Shown piece after piece: positions 27,001-38,879 of a stretch of DNA of 64,000 bases (position 1 is its first letter; each line of letters opens with the position of its first letter). The notes beneath the pieces are model-generated. The model was not told where the DNA came from, made no database searches, and saw only the letters and a list, made by a program, of their open reading frames with translations. This DNA comes from Tomocerus qinae. Taxonomy: Eukaryota; Arthropoda; Collembola; Entomobryomorpha; Tomoceridae. The stretch spans positions 72,478,001 through 72,542,000 of the forward strand of contig CM034546.1 of assembly GCA_020055645.1 (NCBI GenBank), written 5' to 3'. Position numbers and translations under genes: made by a program.

Positions 27001-30000
27001 TACTACAATTTCATTTTCTCCATCCGTTACTATTATTTCATTTTCTCCTCCCATTACTGCCGGTTCATTTTGTCTTTCCGTTACTGCCACTTCATTTTTT
27101 CCCTCCGTTAATGCCACTTCATTTTCTCCTTCCGTTAATGCCAATTCATTTTCTCCTTCCGTTAATGCCACTTCATTTTCTCCTTCCCTTAACGCCACTT
27201 CATTTTCTTCTTCCGTTAATGCCACTTCATTTTCTTCTTCCTTTACTACTACTTTATTTCCTCCTTCCGTTATTGCCACTTCATTTTCTCCTTCAGTTAT
27301 TTGAGAGTCACCTGCATTTATTTTTAAATTCGTTTCCGAATCAATCATTGGCAATGTTGTTTTGGAAACTTGTTTCTGATCCAAATCTTGGTCAAGTGCG
27401 TGTTGAATATTTCCATTTGATTTATCTTCGCCTGTTACAACAGCATTTTGGGAGTTGAAATGTTTTTCGAGCAAATCTTCGATTTCCTCCAAATCAATAG
27501 GGGTTAGATTAATTCCTAAATTCATTTCGGAAAAAGTATGTACCGAACGTGTTCCAGAAAAACCTTCTGCTCCCAAATCTTGATCAGCTAACATTTTTTC
27601 ATTTCCATCGTTGACTTCCTTCCTGCTTTCAATAGCATCGTCCACATCGTTTTCTGTTAAAAAAAATGTTGGATATTTTTCCGACTTCAGTCGCTTAGTA
27701 TGACGGGCAGTAAATTGACTCCCTTCAGCTTGCTTTTCTTGGCATAGAGTTCTAAAATTTTGAGCTGATCTTTCTTCTGAATTCTCGACTGTATTTTTAG
27801 CTTCTGAATTTTCAATTACATCTATCATGTTACGAATCACCTCAATTTCTACTGTATTATTCTCAAATACTTCATATTCACAAATGGGATTTCCTTCAAC
27901 AACATTTTCATTTACATCATCTGTGTACTGACAGCATAATGGTTTGCCTCGATCATCAAAGTTTTCATTTAAAACCTCCCCTAAAACCCCTTTCTCCGAA
28001 TCCTGCTGGACGATAAATGAGTTTTCGGTTGATTTGCAATTTGTTGTGAATTGACTTTCTGCATCTGAAGGACTTATTGGGCCAGAATTATTTTCAGCTG
28101 CATTTTTAGCTTCTGCATTTTCAATCATGTCCATTATATTGTGGACCACCCCAATTTCTATTGAATTATTCTCAAATATTTCAGATTCGCAAATGGGATC
28201 TTCTCCAACAATAATTTCATTTACATCTTCTGTGTAGTGATAGGGTGATGATTCTCGATCATCAATGTTATCATCTAAAACCTCTCCTGAAACACTTTTC
28301 TCCGAATACTGCTTGGCGAGATATGAGTTTTCGGTTGATTTGCAATTTGTTGTGAATTGACTTTCTGTATCTGAAGGACTTATTGGACCAGAATTATTTT
28401 CAACTGCATTTTTAGCTTCTGCATTTTCAATCATGTCCATCATATTGTGGACCACCCCAATTTCTATTGAATTATTCTCAAATATTTCAGATTCGCAAAT
28501 GGCATCATTTTCAACATTAATTTCATTTACATCTTCTGTGTAGTGATAGGGTAATGATTCTCGATCATCAATGTTATCATCTAAAACCTCTCCTGACACA
28601 ATTTTCTCCGAATCCTGCTGGACGATAAATGAATTTTCGGTTGATTTACGATTTATTATGAATTGGCTTTCTGCAACAGGAGGACTTATTGGAACAGAAT
28701 TATTTTCGACTGTATTTTTAGCTTCTTCATTTTCAATTATATCTATCATGTTACGAATCACCTCAATTTCTACTGAATTGTTCTCAAATATTTCAGATTC
28801 GGAAATGGTATTTTCTTCAATATCTTCATTTACACATTCTGTGTACTGACAGAATAATAATTCGCCTCGATCATCAAAGTTTTCATTAAAAACCTCCCCT
28901 AAAACCCTTTTCTCCGAATCCTGCTGGACGATAAATGCGTTTTCGGTTGATTTACGATTTGTTGTGAAGTGGCTTTCTGTAACTGAAATTAGGCCAGAAT
29001 TATTTTCAACTGCATTTTTAGCCTCTGTATTTTCAATCATGACTATCATGTTGTGGACCACCCCAATTTCTATTGCATTATTCTCAAAAATTTCAGATTC
29101 GGAAATGGTATTTTCTTCAATATCTTCATTTACACATTCTGTGTACTGACAGAATATCGCCTCGATCATCAAAGTTTTCATTAAAAACCTCCCCTAAAAC
29201 CCTTTTCTCCGAGTCCTGCTGGGCGACAAATACGTCTTCGGTTGATTTACGATTTGTCGTGAATCGGTTTACTGTAACTGAAGGACTTATTGAACCAGAA
29301 TTATTTTCAACTGCATTTTTAACTTCTGCATTTTCAATCATGTCCATCATGTTGTGGACCACCCCAATTTCTATTGAATTATTCTCAAATATTTCAGATT
29401 CGCAAATGGCATCCTCTCCAACAATAACTTCATTTACATCTTCTGTATAGTGATAGGGTAATGATTCTCGATCATCAATGTTTTCATCTAAAACCTCTCC
29501 TGAAACACTTTTCTCCGAATAATGCTGGGCAAGATATGAGTCTTCGTTTGATTTACGATTTGTCGTGAATCGGCATTCTGTAACTGGAGGACTTATTGGA
29601 CCAGAATTATTTTCAACTGCATTTTTAGCTTCTGCATTTTCAATCATGTCCATCATGTTGTGGACCACCCCAGTTTCTATTGAATTATTCTCAATTACTT
29701 CAGATTCGCAAATGGGATTTTCTTCAACAACATTTTCATTTACATCGTCTGTGTGCTGATAGGATAATGATTTGCCTTGATTATCAATATTTGCATTTAA
29801 AACCCTTTTCTCCGAATGCTGGTGTGCGATATATGAGTTTTCGGTTGAAATACGATTTGTTGTGAGTAGGCTTTCTGTAACTGGAGGACTTATTGTATCA
29901 GAATTATTTTCGACTGCATTTTTAGCTTCTGCATTTTCAATCATGTAAATCATGTTGTGGACCACCTCAATTTCTATTGAATTATTCTCAAAAGAATTAT

Positions 30001-30954
30001 ATTCTTCGCTTGGCATGTTAACCTCTTCAATATTTTCAGTTACGATATTCAAACCCTCTGAAGAATTTACATCGTCGTGTGAAACTTTTCCTTCCCTACA
30101 TTGTGAGTTGTGTGAGGGATTTTTAATTAACTGTTTGTCTTGCTCGATTTGCAAAGCATTTAAGTCATCTCCAGTTGTCCCTATTTCTGAGCAAACAACT
30201 TCAATATCCATTAGCTTTGACTTGGATATAGCAGTTAAACTCTTTGTTTCTAAATCTAGGCCAGTTGATTCTTGATTATTTTCTTTAGCTTCTCCTGTAT
30301 CAATGATTTGACACGAGTCACTCGGTTGCATGCCTTCTAAATTGTAAGGAGTGTCATGCTCTTCTACTGATTCATTCGGTTGATGAACAGATGTAGTTGT
30401 TATGACAAACTGGCCAGATTGTTCCATTTCATTTGGAGTGTTAGGAAGTTCGACTTTTTCTACTTCTTCATGAGCCAATTCAATTTCTTCACTATTGGCA
30501 TCTAAAAGTACAGTCGTAAATAACGGGATATTTTCAATAACAATTTCTTTTCCCAAGCTTATGTCATAATTTTCAATGACGTTGTCAAACTCTTCTTGAA
30601 TCCTTGGAATCAATATTGCAGAAGCATCCTATACAACACAATAATTTAATTTCACGAAAACAAAACATTGACTACAAAACATTTTAAAAATTATTTCGGA
30701 TGCTAAAAATTAAAGTTAGACGTTGTTGTCTCTCTAACCTGCGAAATAATTTCATTGTTATCAGTTGAATAATTTTCCAATGCTTCGCTCGTAGCAATAA
30801 GACGGACGTAAGAGTCTTTAAGAACCTTTTCCGCAAAATATTCATCATCGTTAGAGTTTTCTGGTGTCCCGAAACTGGATGAGACTCCCCCGTTTGTAGT
30901 AGCCATCGTTGAGGACGAAACATTTTTATCAGCCTGGAAAGATTGAAGTTCCAT
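18074..30954 (-). CDS. Giant acidic tandem-repeat protein, function unknown
   Basis: Five exons: 30739-30954 (start ATG at 30954), 20051-30628, 18461-19955, 18196-18270 and 18074-18103, ending KETEEDEEEDAGP and a TGA. Junction phases are 0, 2, 0 and 0. The product is about 4,130 residues, very rich in Glu, Asp, Ser, Asn and Thr, with no signal peptide or membrane segment. It holds three repeat blocks, entered separately. Between them the motif EEGE-I/V-L/F-S recurs (for example DMEEGEILSETQ, DLEEGEVLSERDF). Near the end of exon 2 a more normal segment reads KKWNINSIINEVTETWAKS. Exon 2 is out of frame with itself by 5 bp at about 29151-29160 compared with a sister repeat; the exon lengths only fit if those bases are counted. 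That may be an assembly error, an allele or a broken gene. I do not recognise the family. Confidence 0.7.
22220..25570 (-). repeat. Coding repeat block of about 55-60 residues per unit
   Basis: More than fifteen imperfect copies of a unit of the type ETKLSNGHLETEESDMSL, KEGEISSEKDFDA, ETVDTREEVSENYQESADN. Neighbouring copies near 22380-23000 are nearly identical at DNA level, pointing to recent unit duplication, while those near 25000 are more diverged. Confidence 0.85.
26500..27310 (-). repeat. Coding octapeptide repeat block (VTEGENEV type)
   Basis: Around thirty copies of an 8-residue unit with consensus V-T-E-G-E-N-E-V/I, encoded by 24-bp tandem DNA. Two sub-types alternate (EGENEV and ERENEI). 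Confidence 0.88.
27760..30010 (-). repeat. Coding repeat block of about 90-100 residues per unit
   Basis: Seven or eight copies of a long unit that contains SIEIGVVHNMMDMIENAEAK, NAVENNSGPISP, TNRKSTENS, SEKSVSGEVLDENIDDR and YTEDVNE. One copy pair (28843-28875 and 29143-29170) differs by a 5-bp gap that shifts the frame. Confidence 0.85.
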
Positions 30955-31638
30955 TTTTAATTACTTTTAAAAGTTTATAGGAACTTGCTTACAATGATAA
31001 GTTGATAAGTTACATAATCGTTTATTTTATAATTCAATTCCTTTTTCCACAAATTTCAATCAAATTCGGAGTTGGTCCTCCTTACTGTTCCAAGATTGGG
31101 ACAAATTTTCATTTTGTTATGATCTTGGAATGGTATGGAATGATTTTTTTCAAAAATTTTACTGAACAACTATCGTTCGCGAATTTTTTCACGGGGCTCA
31201 TTAGATTTGCAAAATGATTTATTTTAAACTGAAAGTTTCTTAACACTAACCGTCAAAGAGGACTCTTTTGGGATGGGAACAGATCACTTGAATTCAAATA
31301 CCTCAATACAAATAAATACTCCCTAATTAAAAAATTAGGTTATTATTACTATGGAAAATATCACCTACTACTTTCCAATTTCCATGCCTTCGACAAAAAT
31401 GCATTACTACAATGCATTTCAGCGTCATTTCTACAAAAAGGACGTTACTTGAAGAGAAAAATATATTTATTTATATTTATTAAATCCGCTGTGATTTATT
31501 TACAATATTTATGTATTATTTTCAAATTGTTACCTGTAAAATGTAAACGGAAATGACTAAGAAATAAAAGAAGTTAAAAAGACGTGAAAAGTTGAAATAA
31601 TAAATATAAAAATAATAAAGTGGATTCGTTTTGTTGGA
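30955..31638. other. Intergenic region with the putative promoter of the acidic repeat gene
   Basis: AT-rich DNA between two minus-strand genes. It should contain the 5' UTR and promoter of the gene that starts at 30954 and the 3' UTR of the zinc-finger gene. No convincing ORF or repeat is seen. Confidence 0.5.
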
Positions 31639-34600
31639 TTAAGTTATGTTAGTAGGCTGACTAAAATTTTCTACATTGGTATGGTTGATTAAATAAAATT
31701 GCAATTGTGAAGCGGGGAGTATTTTTATTGGACGGATTAACTGTTTAGTGAATTTGATTATCGTTTTAGATTTACTGTTTTGAATTACCGTTTTTAGCTC
31801 TGACTTGCTTTTGACGTCCTTTTTATTCTTAACAGAACCGGAAGAATTTTTGCCAGTAGACGACTTCTTCCGCTTCCGTTTACACAGCGCCTCTATATTT
31901 TGAACTGCGTCTTTGGTTACTGAATTCAACTCCGTCAATCCATTTACATCTACACATACAATCCGATTTGCAGCACAGTCGATTGCATATTCGTACCGAT
32001 CACAATTTTGGGAAATGTCATCTAAATTGTCTGGGAGAATATACTCATCTGTAAATCATAAAATATAAAACATGATTTCATTACATTTCATGATTTCAGC
32101 ACCTACATGTCAATTTCCTACAACTGCGGGGCTAACGAAATAAAATGCATTACCCTCTGACTTTAATTCGGCCGAAGTGGATGGAGTCATTAAAGTGTCC
32201 GAGATTGCGGTAGATTCCAGAAAGCTATACAAGACAATACATTTTACATTTTGTTTAAATATCGGAATATGTCATAGCCAGGGTTGTGGGTTGGGTTTTT
32301 TATGGGATGGGGTTTTTTGGGTTTTTTTGGCAAAAAACCTACCCCGATTCACTTAAAAAATCCCGGTTTTATTAAGTATTTACAAAACATACAAAAATGT
32401 TCACTAAAGCTCCATCTAGATAAACAAAACATACTAATTTTGTCATATTTCTATTCAAAAATGAAAACAAATGCATAATCAGGTGGAAAAAAGACAGCTT
32501 CTACACTTCTAAGTGCAATTAATGTATCGTGATGTGATTACTATATATTAGTTTTAATTATGTATACTTTAGTCATTGTGAAGATTATATTTATAACATA
32601 ATCTTGTACTCTTAATTATGCTTAATTTTAACTAACCACGACGTATTCATTACTGCAATGCTTCACAATTAAAGCTCCACATTAACGAAGGAATAGTTTC
32701 ATAATGTCAGTATAATCAGTAAAATATTATGCTTAATTTTTCACTAGTTGTTATCAAACAGTAATAATAATATATGTATTCACAAAAATTATACTGCGTG
32801 TTGTTTGCTACGTTACAACATGTTAAAATTAAATTTTTATGCTTTAATTTTTGTTTTCATTGACGTAAATAATAGTAATTGACATAGTTTTGGTTATTTT
32901 CAGCTGTAGTTTTCTTATATGGTTTAGTATAGATAGGCTTGCATTTATGCCTATATAGTTATATAAAAAAAACCTCAAACCCTAAAAAAACCCGGGGTCG
33001 AGGGTTTTTCCCTAAAATATCCGGGTTTTTCGATACCTTGGTCATAGCTATCCAGAGTATCCCGTGTGCCGTAAATTCCGCATACCGTAAATGGCGTAAA
33101 CTAGTTTCGAGTCACAAGAAGCAGTAGTTTCCTCATATTATGATAATACAATGCATTGTATGTCATTCCTCGCAATAATGTCAGAAATAAAGTTAATAGT
33201 GTCTGTTTACTATTAATTGTGACTTTAGTTAGCGAAACCATTTTTGGTTTTAATAAGGAACAAGTAAAATGAGTAGATTCAACTGAAAAAATGAAAAGTT
33301 AATAAATATGTTATTTTACTATGTTTAAAGTCAAGATAATTTCCTAGGAGATGTTACTGGGACTTATTTCATTTCCATGGACATCAGAAGGGCTATCCCT
33401 ATCTCTGTCATATCAGTCCCTATCTCACCCTTGGTTTACTTGCATTCATTTTGGTACACAATTGTCGAATTTTGTACCAAAATGAAAAAAATTGGATTTC
33501 AATTGTTTGCCTCTGACTATTAGGCTACCTGCTACCTCATCCCAGTCCTAATAATAATCACTAAGGTAATTATCTTGGTTTAAAGTAGTTTACGGCATTG
33601 AAAAATAGTTTACGGCATGCCGACTTTATACTCTGGCTATAACTATTATAAACTAATTAACGATTTATTACAGATAGCTATTATACCAGAGTGTCACAAA
33701 AACTTAGAAATACAATTGCAACTCATTTGTTAAACGATCATTTTCAGTTGATTGATATAATTAATATTATTATAATAGATACATACGTGTCATTGGTATA
33801 TATTGCGCTTCTGTTTCCTTTATTCGAAGTCACATCAATTTCTTCCCCTAGGACCAAAATTTCTTGGTTGTAGGGACTGTCGCTTGCTGCCATTTCGGAT
33901 TCCATTTTGTTATTTTCGATATCTTCATTTGGAGTTATTGTGTTTGGAATTTCTGTATTCCTTGTTTCATTTTGCATACTAAGACTTCTAGTTCTTCTGT
34001 CTTCAACTATAATGTCTTCAGAATTTTTTCTATTTGGATTATTTCGATTTGTGGTCTTCATACCTTCATTACCAGTTCCATTTGGAACATAATCGTTCTC
34101 AGTTTCTCTATTTGAACGACTAAGACGTCTATTTTTTCTATTTGGCACTACATTTTTGTTTCCAGTTTCTTCATCTCCAGTTTTCCTGATTACAATTTCC
34201 TGATTTCCATTTCCCACGTTTGGAATTTCGTGATTATTTGTTCTCCTATTTGCATCTTGGTTGTTTTCAGTTGGTGGATTTGTATTTTGCTGTGCCTCTT
34301 TTAATTTTTTATATGAAGCTTGTGCTTCTTTTGCCAGTCTTTTTGCCTCTTCCTTTGAAAGTGAATGTGTGTTTTTTATATGTCTCGTGAGGTTATCATG
34401 TCGTTTGAAACCTAATGAGCAAATAGGACATACTTCCCCTCGTTCGTCTATAAAACATTATAGTCAAAGTATTCATTAAAATAAGTACTATGTCGTGGCT
34501 TGTACAGCGGTAGAATATCAGGCTCTAGCGGGGCCCGAAAGTCAAGATAAAATGTATTCGTCTATAAAGGAAGATCAATGTTAATTTATAGTATTCTTTA

Positions 34601-37600
34601 TCGTCAACTACACTACATGCATTGATTTTATTTAAGATTTATTAAAAATTTGCTTAAGTGACGAAAGCTAACAAGATATTCATTTTATCCTGACTTTCAG
34701 ACCCCTTTGTACACACTAAGAAATATACATACTAGATGCAGTAAAATATCATACTAGATCAAGTATTTCAGTAATCGACCCTAAAAATAAGTAAACGTTT
34801 ACTTAGAGCTACAAGTAATTTGATTTACTTTTAATATAGTAAAGCGACTATCCTTGTTTCAGTAAAGCGATTTACTTTAGTGGGAAGTAAATTTTTACTT
34901 CAACCAAAGTAACTTGATTTACTCTAAAATAGGTAAAAATTTTACTTTAAGTAGAGTATACAATTTACCCTATCAAAAGCATAAAATTTTATGATTATGA
35001 TGCAGTGATGCAGTCGCAGTCTGCACATTACACATTAACAAAGCATGCAGTCTGCATCTTACACATTAACAAAGCATGCAGTCTGCATCTTACACATTGA
35101 CAAAGCATATGCAGTCGGCACCTTACCCCACAGCATATACAGTCTGCACCTTACCCATTAACACAGCATATGCAGTCTGCACCTTACCCATTAACACAGC
35201 ATATGCAGTCTGCACCTTACCCATTAACACAGCATATGCAGTCTGCACCTTACCCATTAACACAGCATATGCAGTCTGCACCTTACCCATTAACACAGCA
35301 TATGCAGTCTGCACCTTACCCATTAACACAGCATATGCAGTCTGCACCTTACCCATAAACACAGCATATGCAGTTGCAGTCTGCACCTTACCCATTAACA
35401 CAGCATATGCAGTCTGCACCTTACCCATTAACACAGCATATGCAGTCTGCACCTTACCCATTAACACAGCATATGCAGTCTGCACCTTACCCATTAACAC
35501 AGCATATGCAGTCTGCACCTTACCCATTAACACAGCATATGCAGTCTGCACCTTACCTATTAACACAGCATATGCAGTCTGCACCTTACCTATTAACACA
35601 GCATATGCAGTCTGCACCTTACCCATTAACACAGCATATGCAATCTGCACCTTTCCTATTAATATTAACGCAGCATATGCAGTGTGCACCTCACATCACA
35701 CACAAACATAACTGAAGCAGTCAATGTTTACCGTAGCACGTCAACAATTGAAATGACAGACAAAAGTAAAATGCAGATGCTTATATATCAACATATTGGC
35801 GCGCAATTGGTGAATTCTGTACTTAAAGTAAAACTTGCCGCGAACTAGTTTTAGGATTACTATACTTTAAGTATCTGAGTGGGGTACTATTTTTTGCAGT
35901 AATAGTTTACTGCTATTACAGTAGTAAAATATATTTTATTGTAAAGACAGTATTTACCAGAACTACTTGTAGGACTAAGTAACGTTTAGCTGTAATAGCA
36001 GTAAGAAAAAATGACACCTTACTTCTATTGTAGCTAATTTACCACTTACTTATATATAAGTAAATGCGATTTTTTAGTGTGTAGCCTGACATTCTACGCC
36101 TGGATTCCTCAGTAGTATTGTATTAACCTATAGTAACAATAAATGCTGAATAATTACAGATTTGTAGAAAGGTAAAAATCAGCACCATATTATCTCATCT
36201 AACCTTGTTCCTCACTCAGGCTAAACAACTATAATTCATATCTTTCAAATAATCATATCTGGGGATGTCAAACAGGGCAAATTGTGAAGACTGGTATTAA
36301 ATCCGAACCTATCCTCGCACATTGTTTTGTAATGTTAATGTTGAAACAAGTGCAATTTTATTGGACATTATCCGGAAGGGCCAACCTGATGAATGTGATG
36401 AATTAATAACTGCTCAACAGCTTTGATTAATAAATCTAGTGTATCCTTAATCCTTATCAAGGACGTATTTAGAGAGGGGAATTATAGGGTGATTATATAT
36501 AAGAATCAGATTTCCTTTAAACACTTTAATATTTTTTAAATTTAATAAAAGTAGTTTTATGAAAAATCTTGTCATAGTTTCAAGCACCCTTCAAATTTGC
36601 TTTCTTGATACGCCCTTGGATTCCCTATCATTGAGCATAAGAAATTTATTTTTTGGAGGTACTAAAATATTCACGGTTAAGTCATGCTACAGTTTTATAT
36701 TTACAAATATTGAACTGATTATTTGTAAATGCATTCTGTCAATGATTATTACTATATTCGTCATAATTACTCCACAATGTATTGTTTCTCTATTTTAAAA
36801 AGAATTATTAAAATTAATAAATTACCGGAATGAACTTTCTTATGGCGGATGAGGTCCTTTCGGTAAGCAAATGATAGTTTGCAACCTGGAAAATCGCATT
36901 TAAAGGGACGATTCATATTGTGTGCAAAATTGAAATGGATTTGTAAAGACCATTTACAACTATAGGTTTTGTTGCATCCAGGTTCGGTGCACGGGAAATT
37001 TCGTTCACCTATTAAATAATTGATTCATTAAATATTATCATACTATGTCCAAAGCGTTCCAGAGTAGCTGCCGAAGTGAACGGACACGACATTGTCGTGG
37101 TCCTCATATTTTTAAATTTTCCGGCTTATTTTTGGGCCTATTTTTGCCCAAAAAGAAGTGCTGTGCATAGAGTGAAGAGGCCTGTACACCCGGGACAGAA
37201 TTTAGTGCACGAAAGTGGGACAGAATGTCCGAATTCGGTGTTTTTTGCTTGAAGCAGCCCACTGAAATACCATTTTTTCTGTTCTGTGAGTGGAATTCCT
37301 TATCGCGGAGGACGGCCATGGATGCTAATTGGGTCTGGCAGCGGCGTGAACAGTGGCGGTATGCAGATAAGAAGATAAGACGGCCTTCGAAGACCTGTGC
37401 TGCCTACTACAACCGACCAGATTAGTAGTGCTTTTCTTACTAGTCATTCTCATGTTGGCCCTGCGACTGTCTTCTCCGCTATCAGTGTTCCAGCTATTCA
37501 GCAGGATAACAAGCAGTGTAGCATCAATAACATCGTCAAGGTATAAGGGCCGATCACTCTGTGCACAGTCTACTCATCAAATTATTGGCTAATTTACATT

Positions 37601-38788
37601 CTGTCTCCATAAAGCTACTCTGGAACCCGCTTATGCGTGAGTATAGGCGTAACTTCTGTATTAAGGTTATTTACATATACCTATCTATGCATATTACTTG
37701 ATCTTATGTATTTCTGGTACTAAATGAGCTTTAGGTTTTCTCTTGTGTACTGGTGGTATAATTAAAGATTTCCCTAGGACGGTGCTTCCCTGTCCCATGT
37801 CTATGACTGTTAGCGGTGCAGGTTTCTGTCATTATGTGAGGCTATACCTATTTTTGGCTGTTGGTTAGTTGTAATACAGTGAATACTTGGATTATTGTAA
37901 TGTGTTTGTAATAATTTGAATATCTGTAACATGTATTATTTTGTGTGATGGGCGACAGCCCGCTGGAAGCGCAAATAAAACCCTACTACTACTACTACTA
38001 CTACTATGTCCAAAGCGTCCTCTAGCAAGTGCAAAATATAGTGTTGTATTTTTCTTCATTGCGACTTACAAAACTACAAATAGTTCAAAAGAATATAATG
38101 CAGATAGTATAACTTTAATTATTTTTGAAATTTTCTTCGGGAGGAATATATTTGAAATTAAAATGCACAATCTAACTGGGCTTATTTATATCATTTCGTT
38201 TAGGTAAAAGCATAAATTCGTCAGTTATCAGAAATAGCAATAAAATGAGATAATATTTTATCTTACCAGTGTGAATGGTAATATGCCTGTTAAGACCCAC
38301 TGCCGACGCGAATGTCTTGTTACAAATTTTGCAAACAAATGGCCTTTCGCCATTGTTATGAGTTCGTTCATGGATTTTTAACGCGTAGCAGATTTTAAAA
38401 CTGCGTCCACAGATTTTGCACTTAAAGGGCGCTTCATTTGAGTGTGTCAGCATATGACGATTTAGTTTAGTTTTCTGATAGAATGCTTTGCCACATATTG
38501 AGCATTTGTAGGGACGTTCCCCTGACAGGAAAAATCAAAATAGCATCAAAATAATTTCTAAAATAATTACAATTACATAAATTTCAATGTATTTATCTTT
38601 ACCTGTATGCGTTCTTCGATGGTATTGGAAATGACTGCCGCTTATAAATCCACGGCCACACTGCGAGCATATATAAGGCTTTGACACCTTTTCGCCAGGC
38701 TTCTTATCGCAAAACCCATGGTAATAACTATGTACTCTGGTTTTGAATGATTTGTGGCATGGAACACACTCGTATTTCGGAGGTTTGC
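31639..38788 (-). CDS. C2H2 zinc-finger protein, about eight fingers (5' end not found)
   Basis: Exons 38603-38788, 38267-38521, 36826-37008, 33787-34447, 32154-32224 and 31639-32048 join with matching phases (1, 1, 1, 2, 1). Fingers in order: a degenerate YECVPCHKSF, YICSQCGRGF, YKCSICGKAF, FKCKICGRSF, FVCKICNKTF, two with four residues between the Cys pair (FPCTEPGCNKTY, FKCDFPGCKLSF), and EVCPICSLGFKRHDNLTRH. TGERPYKC-type linkers join several fingers. After the fingers comes a long Asn/Glu-rich disordered region, then a basic stretch (CKRKRKKSS, a likely nuclear localisation signal) before the stop. It is presumably a DNA-binding regulator in the nucleus. The first exon joins an upstream phase-1 donor that I could not find, so the start codon is missing here. 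Orthology is not assigned. Confidence 0.82.
32279..33040. mobile_element. Non-autonomous hAT-type DNA transposon (MITE), 762 bp
   Basis: The element starts CAGGGTTG and ends with the complement of CAAGGTAT. It is flanked by a perfect 8-bp target duplication GTCATAGC at 32271-32278 and 33041-33048. Its ends carry G/T-rich imperfect inverted repeats (GGGTTTTTTGGG type). An 8-bp duplication with CAGGG-type ends is characteristic of hAT elements. It has no transposase and sits in an intron of the zinc-finger gene. Confidence 0.85.
33052..33636. mobile_element. Second MITE, 585 bp, with CCAGAGTAT terminal repeats
   Basis: The 9-bp inverted ends CCAGAGTAT and ATACTCTGG are exact and flanked by CTAT on both sides (33048-33051 and 33637-33640). 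Inside each end lie copies of a TGCCGTAAA motif. It begins 12 bp after the hAT MITE, so two elements landed side by side. The superfamily is not assigned. A related end is seen near 12340-12385. Confidence 0.65.
34712..36081. mobile_element. TA-flanked non-autonomous DNA transposon, 1.37 kb, carrying a satellite array
   Basis: Ends are CACACTAAGAAAT and the complement of CACACTAAAAAAT, each flanked by the dinucleotide TA (34710-34711 and 36082-36083), as in Tc1/mariner-type insertions. The flanks inside the ends are full of AGTAAA and its complement. The centre is the 33-bp tandem array at about 35105-35690. No transposase is present. It lies in an intron of the zinc-finger gene. Confidence 0.7.
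35105..35690. repeat. 33-bp tandem repeat array, about 17-18 copies
   Basis: The unit contains GCATATGCAGTCTGCACC and TTACCCATTAACACA. Copies in the middle are identical; the edges are degenerate and one copy has a 6-bp insertion (near 35370). Because 33 is divisible by three, long open frames appear on both strands with an 11-residue repeat; I do not regard them as genes. Confidence 0.93.
37058..38002 (+). mobile_element. 5'-truncated LINE copy, 0.95 kb
   Basis: It is flanked by a perfect 16-bp direct repeat ACTATGTCCAAAGCGT (37042-37057 and 38003-38018) and ends in AATAAAACCC followed by a (CTA)n tail, the hallmarks of target-primed reverse transcription. A short open stretch near 37310-37425 ending AAYYNRPD may be the C-terminus of the element's protein. 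No reverse transcriptase domain remains. It lies in an intron of the zinc-finger gene. Confidence 0.8.
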
Positions 38789-38879
38789 CTGCAAATTAAA
38801 TAAACAATAATAAACCATGTACAAATGGATGTAAAAAAGTAGCGACAATAGAGTCAAACAGTGTCTATTTTTAGTTTAA

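Noticed and set aside
22210-27458. Long plus-strand ORFs antisense to the acidic repeat gene
   Set aside because: They are shadows of the minus-strand tandem repeats, whose periods are multiples of three. The minus-strand frame has splice support and continuity.
35076-35711. Long open frames on both strands encoding 11-residue repeats
   Set aside because: They arise because the satellite unit is 33 bp and free of stops; identical units and openness in several frames point to an array, not a protein.
38642-38857. Minus-strand ORF of 71 codons overlapping the first zinc-finger exon
   Set aside because: Wrong frame: the same bases encode zinc fingers with matching splice phases in another frame.
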